DNA of 64,000 nt from an uncultured Candidatus Pelagibacter sp. (GCA_905616465.1 CAJQSX010000023.1:62001-126000); one strand, 5' to 3'; shown: positions 15,252 to 23,962, counted from the first letter of the stretch. Notes: a model not told the origin generated them from the sequence alone. A program made the numbers and translations.

Positions 15252-16448
15252 ATGATTAATATTAAAAAAAAAGCTATATTCTATGCGTATTCTAATAACG
15301 CCCTAGATCATTTGGCCCCATATGTCTTTTTATGTCATCAAAAAAAAATGAACTGTATTGTAATATATGGGGAAGATTTCGCTAGACATAAGGTCAAGCC
15401 AAAAAGTAATATTGTTAAAATCTTTGTAGATCAAAATATTAATACTTATCATATAGCTAATTTTGAAAAAAAAGGATTTTTACAAACTATTTATTTCTAC
15501 TTGTGGCATTTTTCCAAATTTATTGACAAATATGATTTTATACCAAATTTTTTTAAATTTAAAATTAAAGGACTTTGCAATAGGGTTTATGAACACATTG
15601 ATCTTGAATCGTTAGGTAAAAATATTGCATCAAAGTTATTAAAGAACTCAGATAAAGCTCTCATTTTTATAGATACATGGAATATCAATAAAAAAATTCA
15701 AAATAATTTTCTTTTATATATGAAGGGTAAGGCAACAATAATTTCAACAAACCATACTCCTTATCACAACTCTTATCAGAAAGACATTAAAAAGACGCCT
15801 GTACTTGTAGATATAAAACTCTTAGGAAATCATTGGGAGGAAACAGATGATAAAAGTTTAGTAAAGAGTAAAGTAATAATTGGTAGTCTAAGATATTCCA
15901 AAAAATGGTCAACAATTCTTGATCAGTATAGTGGAAATAAAGTACCTGACAATGGTCATAAAAAAAACGTTCTTGTTCTTACTCATAACGAAACACACAC
16001 CAGTGATTGGAAAAGAATGCTTGAGTTACTTTATAAACTTGTAAAACGTAAGGACGTTAACCTTTGTGTTCTACCTCATGTTAGGGGAATGATTAACATG
16101 AAGCCACCAACGGAGTTAAAGAATGTTTGGGACAAAACATCATCTTTAGATGTTGCTGTTAGAAAAGCTGATATTGTCATTTTTTGGGTAAGTTCAGCAA
16201 TTTTCGAGGCAGTTTTAAGGAATAAGAAAGTGTTGTATTTGTCTTTTTTAAGTAAAATAAATGGAGAATTTATATGGCAAAAAAATGCACCATCGAACAT
16301 TGTTATAAAAAATGAAATTGAATTATTTAATGAATTAGATAATTATGACAAAAATAAAGTTGTTGATAATAATTGCTTTAAAGAAATAATTTGGCCGAAT
16401 GGCAGCGATCCATGGTTAAATGTCTCCAATCTTTTAGATAAAATTTAA
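15252..16448 (+). CDS. putative GT-B-fold glycan transferase, cassette copy 1
   Basis: This 398-residue protein has no assigned function. The C-terminal half reads like the second Rossmann domain of GT-B glycosyl/glycerophosphotransferases: V-L-V-L-T-H-N, a helix, N-L-C-V-L-P-H-V-R-G, then D-I-V-I-F-W-V-S-S-A-I-F-E-A with V-L-Y-L, where S-S-x-x-x-E-A is the usual donor-binding turn. The N-terminal half contains A-Y-S-N-N-A-L-D-H-L-A-P-Y and V-I-Y-G-E-D-F. It has no signal peptide or membrane helix. It is strongly similar along its whole length to the protein at 19204, and both copies are followed by a converging DUF6165 gene. A role in surface polymer assembly is inferred from the glycosyltransferase neighbourhood. 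Confidence 0.6.
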   Translation: MINIKKKAIFYAYSNNALDHLAPYVFLCHQKKMNCIVIYGEDFARHKVKPKSNIVKIFVDQNINTYHIANFEKKGFLQTIYFYLWHFSKFIDKYDFIPNFFKFKIKGLCNRVYEHIDLESLGKNIASKLLKNSDKALIFIDTWNINKKIQNNFLLYMKGKATIISTNHTPYHNSYQKDIKKTPVLVDIKLLGNHWEETDDKSLVKSKVIIGSLRYSKKWSTILDQYSGNKVPDNGHKKNVLVLTHNETHTSDWKRMLELLYKLVKRKDVNLCVLPHVRGMINMKPPTELKNVWDKTSSLDVAVRKADIVIFWVSSAIFEAVLRNKKVLYLSFLSKINGEFIWQKNAPSNIVIKNEIELFNELDNYDKNKVVDNNCFKEIIWPNGSDPWLNVSNLLDKI

Positions 16449-16486
16449 ATTCTAATTAGTTAAATTAGTAAGTTGTATATTCTTTG
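16388..16486. repeat. 99-bp perfect direct repeat, copy 1
   Basis: This stretch is identical, base for base, to 20336-20434. It covers the last codons of the GT-B-like gene, the 16-base convergent gap and the last codons of the DUF6165 gene. Bases outside it differ at many sites. The centre can form a small stem (CTAATT at 16453-16458 with AATTAG at 16464-16469) between the converging stops. Perfect identity within otherwise diverged copies suggests recent gene conversion. Confidence 0.9.
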
Positions 16487-16776
16487 ATTTCTTTAATCAC
16501 AGAACCGGTATGATTATTGATTTCTAATTTAATTTTGGCGCGATCATCATTTAAAAAATGAACATCCCTTGAAAGCTTAATAAATTTGTCTCCAAAATCT
16601 TTATCTTTTTCACAAAATCTTTTGTCATCCTCTATAACCCAAAGTTTAGAATTTATTTCTTTTAGTGATTGAAAAAGTTCATTAAATTTATCATCTGTTT
16701 CTATATTATTTTCCAACTGATTTTTTAAAATTGAATGCTCATTAGAGATAAATTTTTTTAATATATGTAAATCCAA
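16465..16776 (-). CDS. DUF6165-family protein, N-terminally truncated (cassette copy 1)
   Basis: This 103-codon ORF matches the C-terminal four fifths of the 129-residue DUF6165 protein at 20414-20803: L-W-V-I-E-D-D-K-R-F-C-E-K, F-I-K-L-S-R-D-V-H-F-L-N-D-D-R-A and E-I-N-N-H-T-G-S. The conserved N-terminal block of the family (V-S-I-G-E-L-L-D-K-I-S-I-L-E-I-K) is missing. Its first 35 bases overlap the end of the gene at 16742-18076, and similarity to the intact copy stops at about 16750. It looks like a gene cut by a recombination junction. Translation from the ATG at 16776 is possible, but function is doubtful. Confidence 0.6.
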   Translation of the reverse strand: MDLHILKKFISNEHSILKNQLENNIETDDKFNELFQSLKEINSKLWVIEDDKRFCEKDKDFGDKFIKLSRDVHFLNDDRAKIKLEINNHTGSVIKEIKEYTTY

Positions 16777-18076
16777 ATTGATCGTTTGTTGCTATGGCTA
16801 TTTCTTTTACTTTATCTAAACTTAATGTGTTTTCATGAAATGCATAACCCCAAGTGTTTTTTTTTATGAAATCAAAATTATCATGAATATATTGGTTATT
16901 TTTGGTTTTAATTGCTAAAAAAGGTTGTGGACCAAAAATTTCACACCCAGAAGTTTTAATTATAAGATTTGGATGATCTTTATTTCCTTTAAAACTTTTT
17001 ATTATTTTAATTTTAAGTTTCTTTTTAACTTTATTGTTAAAAATTGTTTTTTGAAATGCTTCCTGAACAGATAAAAATTTAAATTTTACATTTTTAAATT
17101 TTTTAGAAGCAGATTTAACTAATTTATAAACAAAGTCTACTTCTGTCCTAATATCTCTCCAATCATGAGATGATACTCCCATCAAAACAGGTTTTTTAAG
17201 TTTATCAGTTCTTTTAAAAGCATTATCAACTTCTTTTTGAGTTATAGTAGCAATTCTATTAAGTATATTTAAAGCTCGTCCAATATATCTTTTGCACTCA
17301 CCTTTTTTTTGATAATCTCTTATATCAGGATTGTAAATTTCCCAATTACTAGGTGCATTTCTCCAATTTCCAGATCTACCATTTTTAAAATCTCTAAATT
17401 TTTCCCAGTGAGTTTTATTTTTAATTGACATATTTGTTATATCGAATGGTATCCATTGCTCTAGAAACCAATTAGAGTCTGGTCTTTCCGCTTGAAAACC
17501 TGCTCTATAAGAAGAAGGGAAAAAATTTCTATCTAATATTTTTCTACAAAGAATTTCATATATTATGGGATCTCTGAAATAAGAAGTTGCACAAAAATTT
17601 GCATCTTTAAATGTCGACATAGGATGAAAGTGCCATTCAATTGAATCTCCATATTTCTTATTATTAGTAATTTTTTTTTTATAAAAATCATAGATTTTAT
17701 GGAAACCTAATGTTCTTTTTCTTGGATTGTTAATGAATCCAACGTGATCTAAACAATGCCATGTAAATTTGTAACAATCATTAAAGCTATCTTTATATTT
17801 GTTTCTAAATTGATCAGTCATCATTTCGTCAATCATCTCATTTATTTGACTCCAATTTTCATTATATTTGTTGAGATGTGAACTAAAAATATCAGAAATA
17901 TTTATTTTTTTATTATTATGTATTATTTTTTTTTTAAGTAATTTTTTGAATTCAGTGTAATTTCTTTTTTTTACATCAATACCATAAAGGTCTTTAATTC
18001 TTTTAAATTTAGCTGATAAGGACTCATAAAGAGGTCCTTCTGTATCTACTGCGTGAACTATATATACGATTTTCAT
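16742..18076 (-). CDS. uncharacterised protein with polysaccharide-deacetylase-like motifs
   Basis: This is a 444-residue cytoplasmic protein. Near the N-terminus V-H-A-V-D-T-E-G-P (8-15) resembles the NodB/CE4 metal-Asp strand. T-W-H-C-L-D-H at 105-111 has an H-x-x-x-H pair (107, 111), and I-E-W-H-F-H-P at 146-152 supplies further His residues. A later S-S-H-D-W-R could be the last active-site strand. This layout suggests a CE4-type barrel acting on a sugar, but the match is partial. The last ~12 codons overlap the truncated DUF6165 gene. It is transcribed after the sulfotransferase gene, with the two ORFs overlapping by one base, so the two inserted genes form one unit. Confidence 0.5.
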   Translation of the reverse strand: MKIVYIVHAVDTEGPLYESLSAKFKRIKDLYGIDVKKRNYTEFKKLLKKKIIHNNKKINISDIFSSHLNKYNENWSQINEMIDEMMTDQFRNKYKDSFNDCYKFTWHCLDHVGFINNPRKRTLGFHKIYDFYKKKITNNKKYGDSIEWHFHPMSTFKDANFCATSYFRDPIIYEILCRKILDRNFFPSSYRAGFQAERPDSNWFLEQWIPFDITNMSIKNKTHWEKFRDFKNGRSGNWRNAPSNWEIYNPDIRDYQKKGECKRYIGRALNILNRIATITQKEVDNAFKRTDKLKKPVLMGVSSHDWRDIRTEVDFVYKLVKSASKKFKNVKFKFLSVQEAFQKTIFNNKVKKKLKIKIIKSFKGNKDHPNLIIKTSGCEIFGPQPFLAIKTKNNQYIHDNFDFIKKNTWGYAFHENTLSLDKVKEIAIATNDQFGFTYIKKIYL

Positions 18077-19065
18077 TATAAAGTTCTTAAGTCCCAGCTC
18101 CTAGAGTTTAAAGGATCATTAGGAAACTTTTCAAAACCTATCTTTTTTTTAACCCAGTTATTAAAACCTGTTTTTAATAATCTATTTTTTTTTAAAAGTT
18201 TATTTATTTCATTAATAGGAAAAGTTTTATTTTTTTGACTCAATTGATAATTAAATTTTTTCATCATACTACCACAAACTTTTTCGACAAAGTTTAACTC
18301 AAGATTATTAAGATTTGTCTTAAATGAATTTAAACTATCTTCAATTTTAAAATCAGAACTTTTTTTAATATTTTTTTGGAAGCTAGAATTAACAATCCAT
18401 TTTTTATTAAAGTATTTAAAATTATTTTTTTTATAAACTAAACTTACATTTTTTACTCCTATGAAATTTTGAACTTTTTTAAATGTGCTTTGTGGATTTA
18501 AAAGTAAATCTTCATATTTTACAAAAAGAAATCTTTTTTTATGTTTATTTTTCAAAATATTCTTCATAGCATCGTATGAATTAAAAATAGATGTTAGATA
18601 GGCAGGGGATTTAGAATTGGTATACCTTTTAAATGAAGCAAGTACGTTTCTCGGATCTCTTAACACATGTATGACATAAGGATTTGGTAAATCTTTTAAA
18701 AATTTATTTGTTTTAGACCAAACCAATTGATTTTTTTCTGCCCAAATTTTTTTCTTATCTGTTAAATATAAATTTGACATAATAATATCATAAATCTCAC
18801 CATAATTTTTATTATTAATAATTTTAAGATATTTTTTTTTATTTAATTTAATATTATATCGTTTTTTGAGACGAACAGAAAGGTCGTGTATTAACTTTTT
18901 ATAGTTAATTTTTTTTTTCCCATATCTTTCATAAATAAATCTAAGAGCATTCACCCTATACATTGTAGATGAAATTTCAGGATGCTGATTTAATAAATGA
19001 CTAAAGTATTCGGTCCCCGACCTATAGACACCTGTTATGAGTATTTGTTTTTTTGATAATTGCAT
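18076..19065 (-). CDS. sulfotransferase-family protein
   Basis: This 329-residue PAPS-dependent sulfotransferase would add sulfate to a glycan or lipid. I-L-I-T-G-V-Y-R-S-G-T at 8-18 is the 5'-phosphosulfate-binding loop, and V-L-R-D-P-R-N-V-L-A-S-F at 134-145 is the 3'-phosphate-binding motif. The frame is open further upstream to 19263, but that extension overlaps the divergent gene at 19204, lacks family similarity and would put 66 extra residues before the P-loop; ATG at 19065 is therefore chosen. Its stop overlaps the start of the deacetylase-like gene by one base. No PAPS-synthesis gene is nearby. Confidence 0.75.
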   Translation of the reverse strand: MQLSKKQILITGVYRSGTEYFSHLLNQHPEISSTMYRVNALRFIYERYGKKKINYKKLIHDLSVRLKKRYNIKLNKKKYLKIINNKNYGEIYDIIMSNLYLTDKKKIWAEKNQLVWSKTNKFLKDLPNPYVIHVLRDPRNVLASFKRYTNSKSPAYLTSIFNSYDAMKNILKNKHKKRFLFVKYEDLLLNPQSTFKKVQNFIGVKNVSLVYKKNNFKYFNKKWIVNSSFQKNIKKSSDFKIEDSLNSFKTNLNNLELNFVEKVCGSMMKKFNYQLSQKNKTFPINEINKLLKKNRLLKTGFNNWVKKKIGFEKFPNDPLNSRSWDLRTL

Positions 19066-19203
19066 TTTTTTAACATGGTATAGCTTAATAAAATTCTTTG
19101 AAAAGAAATATTCATTTTGATTATTGTTATTATTTGAATTATAAAAAAGACAAAATTCGGCTACATTACCCTGAGAAAGTTTAAACAAAATTAAAAATAA
19201 CAG

Positions 19204-20397
19204 ATGCCAAATATTAAAACAAAAGCTATATTTTACGCTTACTCTAATAATGCCCTTGATCATCTAGCTCCTTATGCTTATTTATGTCATCAAAAAAAAA
19301 TGCAATGCATAGTTATTTATGGAGAAGACTTTAATAGACATAAGGTTAAGCCAAAAAATAACATTGTTAAAATCTTTGCTGATCAAAATATCAGTACCTT
19401 TGATATTGCCCATTTTAAAAAAAAAGGATTTTTACAAACTGTTTTTTCCAACTTGTGGATTTTTTCTAAAAAAATTGAAAAATATTATCTAATACCAATT
19501 TTTTTTAAAAATAAGATTAAAGGACTTTGTAATAAGATTTTCCAAAGACTTGATGGTGAATTAATAGGTGAAAATATTGCATCAATATTATTAAAAGACA
19601 CAAACAAAGTTATCGTTTTTATTGATTTGTGGAATACAAATAAAAAAATTCAAAATGGTTTTCTCTTACACATGAAAGGTAAGGCAGAGATAATTTCAAC
19701 AGACCACACTCCGTACCATTTTATTCAAGAGAAAGTTATTCAAACATCGACCTATTATGAGGATACAGCACTTCTTGGAAATCATTGGGAAGCAGATAGC
19801 AAAAGTATGGTAAAGCGTAAAGAAATAATTGGTTGCCTGAGATATTCCAAGAAATGGTCAACAATTCTTGATCAGTATAGTGGAAATAAAGCACCTGACA
19901 ATGGTCATAAAAAAAACGTTCTTGTTCTTACTCATAACAATAAACACACTAAAGACTGGAAAAGAATGTTAGAGCTGCTTGGTAAAATTGTAAAACGAGA
20001 TGACATAAACCTTTGTGTTCTTCCTCATGTTCGGGGAATGGTAAATATAAAACCACCAGAAGATTTAAAAAATGTGTGGGATAACAAATCAAGCTTAGAT
20101 GTTGCTGTAAATAAATCTGATATTGTCATTTTTTGGATAAGTTCAGCAATTTTTGATGCTGTTATAAAAAATAAGAGAGTGTTATATTTGTCTTTTTTAA
20201 GTCTATTAGATGGAAAGTTTTTATGGCAAAAAAATGCGCCATCAAACATTATTATAAAAAATGAAATTGAATTATTTAGGGAACTAGATAATTACGACAA
20301 AAATGACGTTATAGATAATAATTGCTTTAAAGAATTAATTTGGCCGAATGGCAGCGATCCATGGTTAAATGTCTCCAATCTTTTAGATAAAATTTAA
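19204..20397 (+). CDS. putative GT-B-fold glycan transferase, cassette copy 2
   Basis: This 397-residue protein is the paralogue of the one at 15252, with the same S-S-A-I-F-x-A and V-L-P-H-V-R-G-M blocks and near-identical stretches around K-W-S-T-I-L-D-Q-Y-S-G-N-K. The copies diverge most in the middle (about 85-180), where the acceptor-binding face of a GT-B enzyme would lie. Upstream bases also align (both share GCTACA and a T/A-rich leader), so the promoter was duplicated too. It is followed after 16 bases by an intact converging DUF6165 gene. Function is unknown; a glycan role is inferred. Confidence 0.6.
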   Translation: MPNIKTKAIFYAYSNNALDHLAPYAYLCHQKKMQCIVIYGEDFNRHKVKPKNNIVKIFADQNISTFDIAHFKKKGFLQTVFSNLWIFSKKIEKYYLIPIFFKNKIKGLCNKIFQRLDGELIGENIASILLKDTNKVIVFIDLWNTNKKIQNGFLLHMKGKAEIISTDHTPYHFIQEKVIQTSTYYEDTALLGNHWEADSKSMVKRKEIIGCLRYSKKWSTILDQYSGNKAPDNGHKKNVLVLTHNNKHTKDWKRMLELLGKIVKRDDINLCVLPHVRGMVNIKPPEDLKNVWDNKSSLDVAVNKSDIVIFWISSAIFDAVIKNKRVLYLSFLSLLDGKFLWQKNAPSNIIIKNEIELFRELDNYDKNDVIDNNCFKELIWPNGSDPWLNVSNLLDKI

Positions 20398-20434
20398 ATT
20401 CTAATTAGTTAAATTAGTAAGTTGTATATTCTTT
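20336..20434. repeat. 99-bp perfect direct repeat, copy 2
   Basis: This stretch is identical to 16388-16486. It spans the 3' end of the second GT-B-like gene, the convergent spacer and the 3' end of the intact DUF6165 gene. The offset between copies is 3948 bases. Homologous recombination between the copies would delete the sulfotransferase and deacetylase-like genes together with one copy of the GT-B-like gene. Confidence 0.9.
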
Positions 20435-20803
20435 AATTTCTTTAATCGTAGATCCAGTATGATTATTTATCTCTAGTTTTAATTTAGCACGATCATCATT
20501 TAAAAAGTGAACATCACGTGAGAGTTTAATAAATTTTTCACTAAAATCTTTTTCTTTTTCACAAAATCTTTTGTCATCCTCTATAACCCAAAGCTTTGCA
20601 TTTATTTCTTTAAGTGACTTAAAGAGTCCTTTTATCTTATCGTCTGACTTAATATTTTTGTCAAGTTGATCTTTTAAGATTAAATATTCATTCAATATAA
20701 ATTTTAATTTCTCAGGATCTTTAATTTTTTCTTGTTTGATTTCTAAGATTGAAATTTTATCTAAAAGCTCGCCAATTGAGACTTCGACTATAATTTTATT
20801 CAT
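20414..20803 (-). CDS. DUF6165-family protein, intact copy
   Basis: This is a 129-residue protein of the uncharacterised DUF6165 family. The N-terminal V-S-I-G-E-L-L-D-K-I-S-I-L-E-I-K, central L-W-V-I-E-D-D-K-R and C-terminal F-I-K-L-S-R-D-V-H-F-L-N-D-D-R-A blocks are all present, predicting a mostly helical, possibly coiled-coil protein. Family members usually sit in glycosyltransferase and LPS-type clusters, as here. The gene converges on the GT-B-like gene and diverges from the GT9 gene after 32 bases. Function is not known. Confidence 0.75.
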   Translation of the reverse strand: MNKIIVEVSIGELLDKISILEIKQEKIKDPEKLKFILNEYLILKDQLDKNIKSDDKIKGLFKSLKEINAKLWVIEDDKRFCEKEKDFSEKFIKLSRDVHFLNDDRAKLKLEINNHTGSTIKEIKEYTTY

Positions 20804-20835
20804 AAAATTAAATACTATGTTATCTTGTTAGAATT

Positions 20836-21777
20836 ATGTCTAATATTTTAATTATTAAACACGGCTCATTAGGAGATATATCCCAAGCAAGTGGTGCAAT
20901 TCAAGATATATGTGAAAATTATAAAAATGATCAAATTTATCTTTTAACTACAAAACCCTATTTGGAATTATTTAAGAAAAATCCATTAATTCATGAGGTG
21001 ATTTTAGACAAAAGATTACCTAGATATAACTTAATTTATTTATATCTTTTGATGAAAGAACTTAAAAAACATAAATTTCTAAAAGTTTTTGATCTTCAAA
21101 ACTCTTCAAGAACTTCTTTTTATAAAAGTATTCTTTATCCAAAAGTTAGTCATGAAATTTGGTCGAGCTCACAAACAACATTACCAATAGATAAAAATAA
21201 AGAAGATTTTGATAAAGACTCTGTTCTTGAAAGGTTTAATCATCAACTAAAAACTTCTGGCTTAAATATCTCTAATACCATGAAGCCTGACTTTAGTTGG
21301 GCATCTTCAGATATAAGTGAAATTAAAAATAAATATGATTTAGAAAAATATATCTTATTATTTCCATTTTGTTCGACTCATCTGAGTATTAAAAAATGGC
21401 CTTATTATAACGATTTGATTAAGCTTATATCAGATAGGTTTGTTGAAAAATATAAGATTGTTACAGCTCCGGGTCCTATGGAAATAAATGAGGCAAAAAA
21501 TATTAATGCATTAACTTTATTAGATAAAGGAAAATCTTTAAATATTTCACAACTAACATCAATAATTAAGAATAGTTCCTTTGTTGTTGCTAATGATACT
21601 GGACCAGCACATATAGCAGCTCATGTTGGTGCTAAAGGTCTAACATTATTTGGAAAACACACTACAGCTTACAAGGTAAGTATTGAAAGAGAAAATTTTA
21701 AAGCAATACAAGTTTCTGATTTAAATAATTTAAGCGCACAAAAAGTTTTTGAAAGACTAGTTGCCTCTATATCTTAA
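20836..21777 (+). CDS. GT9-family glycosyltransferase (heptosyltransferase-like)
   Basis: This 313-residue GT-B enzyme starts with I-L-I-I-K-H-G-S-L-G-D-I, the classic GT9 opening. N-D-T-G-P-A-H-I-A-A-H-V-G in the C-terminal domain is the ADP-heptose-binding signature. F-P-F-C-S and K-K-W-P-Y-Y also fit. GT9 enzymes add heptoses to lipid A-Kdo in LPS inner core; the exact sugar here is inferred. The stop overlaps the converging GT4 gene by four bases. Confidence 0.85.
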   Translation: MSNILIIKHGSLGDISQASGAIQDICENYKNDQIYLLTTKPYLELFKKNPLIHEVILDKRLPRYNLIYLYLLMKELKKHKFLKVFDLQNSSRTSFYKSILYPKVSHEIWSSSQTTLPIDKNKEDFDKDSVLERFNHQLKTSGLNISNTMKPDFSWASSDISEIKNKYDLEKYILLFPFCSTHLSIKKWPYYNDLIKLISDRFVEKYKIVTAPGPMEINEAKNINALTLLDKGKSLNISQLTSIIKNSSFVVANDTGPAHIAAHVGAKGLTLFGKHTTAYKVSIERENFKAIQVSDLNNLSAQKVFERLVASIS

Positions 21778-22856
21778 TTAAGAATTTTTTTATATTCTTC
21801 AATTATTTTTATCCAATTAAACTTAGCAACATACTGCTTCGCATTTTTTCCCAATTCTAAATATTTTTTATTTTCAATCATGGAACTTAAGCATGAATAT
21901 ATTTCATTCAAGCTATTACCATCACAAATCAATCCTGTCTTATCATGATCGATTGCATCCGAAGCTCCACCATCTTTTCCACCTAGAGACGGGACACTAT
22001 ATTGAGCTGCCTCTACATAAGCAATTCCAAATCCCTCAACAGAAGTTTTATGAATTATTGAAGGCATTACAAAAATATCAGATTTAGCCACTAGGGCATT
22101 TTTTAAATCATCACTTATATCCTTAAAAAACATAACTTGAGGCTCGAGACCCAGTTCTTTAACAAGTTTTTTTATATTATCTTCTTCATCTCCATAACCA
22201 ATACATATGTAAACTATGTTGGGATATATTTGTTTTAGATTTTTTAAGGCCATAATTATTTTTTCATGATTCTTTCTTTTATCTAATCTAGAAACAGTGA
22301 TTAATCGTGGTGTTTTTATTTTGAGAAGGTTTTCAACTTTTTCCAGTGATCTTTTGTTTAGTTCTTTTGCACTATCAACGCCTGGATTTATAACTACTAC
22401 TTTTTCTTGATTAACACCATTATCAGTTGCTAAGTTTTTAGTATATTCAGAATTAGCAATTACTTTTTCTGTATTGTTAAGAACTTTAACAGCTCTTTTA
22501 TTTAAAGAACTTCCTTTGGGATGATTAATTTCTTTTCCATGAATTAAACAATATTTTTTTTTATCTGTCTTTATTAGTTCTAAACTTTTCCAGTGATCAG
22601 CAATAATTCCTTGAATTTTATTATCTTTTAAAAACTCATTAATTAATTGAGCTTTTCTAATTTTTCTTAAAAATTTAATTCCCCCAACTCTTTCAATTGA
22701 AAAATTTTCGTTTTTATCAAATTCTTTATGATCTTCTTGATAATCTGCAAAAACTTTAATCATAAAGTTTTTAGATATCTCTTTAGTCAAACCCCACATT
22801 AGACTTTGCATACCACCTAATTCTGGTGGAAAAGCTCTAGTAACAATTAGATACAT
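21774..22856 (-). CDS. GT4-family glycosyltransferase
   Basis: This is a 360-residue GT-B glycosyltransferase. F-P-P-E-L-G-G-M-Q near the N-terminus is the acceptor loop of GT4 enzymes, I-T-V-S-R-L-D-K-R-K-N-H is the phosphate-binding strand, and E-G-F-G-I-A-Y-V-E matches the E-x7-E retaining-transferase motif. G-K-D-G-G-A-S-D-A-I follows the second Glu. It lies three bases after a thioredoxin-like gene on the same strand. It probably marks the right end of the glycan region; donor and acceptor are unknown. Confidence 0.85.
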   Translation of the reverse strand: MYLIVTRAFPPELGGMQSLMWGLTKEISKNFMIKVFADYQEDHKEFDKNENFSIERVGGIKFLRKIRKAQLINEFLKDNKIQGIIADHWKSLELIKTDKKKYCLIHGKEINHPKGSSLNKRAVKVLNNTEKVIANSEYTKNLATDNGVNQEKVVVINPGVDSAKELNKRSLEKVENLLKIKTPRLITVSRLDKRKNHEKIIMALKNLKQIYPNIVYICIGYGDEEDNIKKLVKELGLEPQVMFFKDISDDLKNALVAKSDIFVMPSIIHKTSVEGFGIAYVEAAQYSVPSLGGKDGGASDAIDHDKTGLICDGNSLNEIYSCLSSMIENKKYLELGKNAKQYVAKFNWIKIIEEYKKILN

Positions 22857-22859
22857 TAA

Positions 22860-23411
22860 TTATTGTTTCCACTTAATACTGCAACCAGCGCTAGGTATTT
22901 GGTTTTTAGGCCCTTTGCCAGTTTCAGCTATTTGTTTCATTGCTTTAAGTAAATCACTTTCACCACTTCTTACAGGTATTAGATTTTTTAGCTCTCTTAA
23001 CCTTCCTCTATATTGAAGCTCTAAATTCTTGTTATACCCAAAAAAATCTGGAGTACACACTGCATCATAAGCTTTCGCAATCTCTTGAGTTCCATCATTC
23101 AAATAGGGAAAGCTAAATTGATGTTTTTTCGCAAATTCAATCATATTATCAAAAGAGTCTTCAGGGTAATTTGCTGCATCGTTAGCACAAATAGCGATAG
23201 AATTAATTTCAATTTTTTTTAGTTCATTACAATCATCAACAATATCTTTAGTGACAGCTTTGACGTATGGGCAATGATTACATATAAACATGATTAAAGT
23301 TCCATTTTTACCTTTAACATCATTTAAAGATAATATTTTATCATCTGTTGATTTTAACTCAAAGTCATGAGCTTTTTTTCCAAAATCACATATTGGAGTT
23401 TGTATTGGCAT
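22860..23411 (-). CDS. thioredoxin-fold thiol-disulfide protein (AhpC/TSA-type)
   Basis: This 183-residue protein has a redox C-N-H-C-P motif at 44-48 on the first helix of a thioredoxin fold. A-V-C-T-P-D-F-F-G-Y provides the cis-Pro strand, and a third Cys lies in the C-terminal S-A-G-C-S-I-K-W. No signal peptide is present, so it acts in the cytoplasm. It belongs to the widespread thioredoxin-like family annotated as thiol-disulfide isomerase or peroxiredoxin-like; the true electron partner is not known. It diverges from the carbonic-anhydrase-like gene after 20 bases. Confidence 0.75.
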   Translation of the reverse strand: MPIQTPICDFGKKAHDFELKSTDDKILSLNDVKGKNGTLIMFICNHCPYVKAVTKDIVDDCNELKKIEINSIAICANDAANYPEDSFDNMIEFAKKHQFSFPYLNDGTQEIAKAYDAVCTPDFFGYNKNLELQYRGRLRELKNLIPVRSGESDLLKAMKQIAETGKGPKNQIPSAGCSIKWKQ

Positions 23412-23431
23412 AATGTAATAATATATAAATT

Positions 23432-23944
23432 ATGTTCTACGATTTAAAAGATAAAAAACTAAAAAACTCTGATGAAAATTGGGTAGCACCAAATGCAACT
23501 ATAATAGGTGATGTAACACTAGAGAAAAATTCAAGTATTTGGTTTAATGCAGTGTTACGTGGAGATATTGAAAATATTCACATTGGTGAAGGATCAAATA
23601 TTCAAGATGGAAGTGTCTTGCACACTGATCCAGGGTGTCCTTTAAAAATTGGAAAAGATGTTACGGTTGGACATTTAGTTATGCTTCATGGATGTACGAT
23701 AGGGGATAATAGTTTAATTGGAATTGGTGCAGTAATTTTGAATAATGCAAAGATTGGAAAAAATTGTATTATAGGAGCAAAAGCTTTAATCACTGAAAAT
23801 AAAGAAATACCTGATAACTCATTAGTTGTGGGTTCTCCTGGGAAGATAGTTAGAGAAGTTACTGATGAAGAAAAAAAAGCAGTGTTTGAAAATACAAAAC
23901 ACTATCAAGATAATTGGAAAAGATATTCTAAATCGATTTTTTAA
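23432..23944 (+). CDS. gamma-carbonic-anhydrase family protein
   Basis: This is a 170-residue left-handed beta-helix protein built on hexapeptide repeats. Zinc ligands typical of gamma-CA are seen: His64 in V-L-H-T-D, and His81 and His86 in G-H-L-V-M-L-H-G. R-G-D at 43-45 and N-I-Q-D-G match the YrdA/PaaY/CaiE branch. These proteins form trimers with zinc at the interfaces, and some have carbonic anhydrase activity. The prominent acid loop of the archaeal Cam enzyme is absent, as in other YrdA-like members, so activity is uncertain. Confidence 0.88.
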   Translation: MFYDLKDKKLKNSDENWVAPNATIIGDVTLEKNSSIWFNAVLRGDIENIHIGEGSNIQDGSVLHTDPGCPLKIGKDVTVGHLVMLHGCTIGDNSLIGIGAVILNNAKIGKNCIIGAKALITENKEIPDNSLVVGSPGKIVREVTDEEKKAVFENTKHYQDNWKRYSKSIF

Positions 23945-23962
23945 ATATCGATAGGGATTAAA

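Noticed and set aside
19066..19263. 66-residue N-terminal extension of the sulfotransferase
   Set aside because: It overlaps the divergent GT-B-like gene and its promoter, and the sulfate-binding loop normally lies near the N-terminus, as it does from the ATG at 19065.
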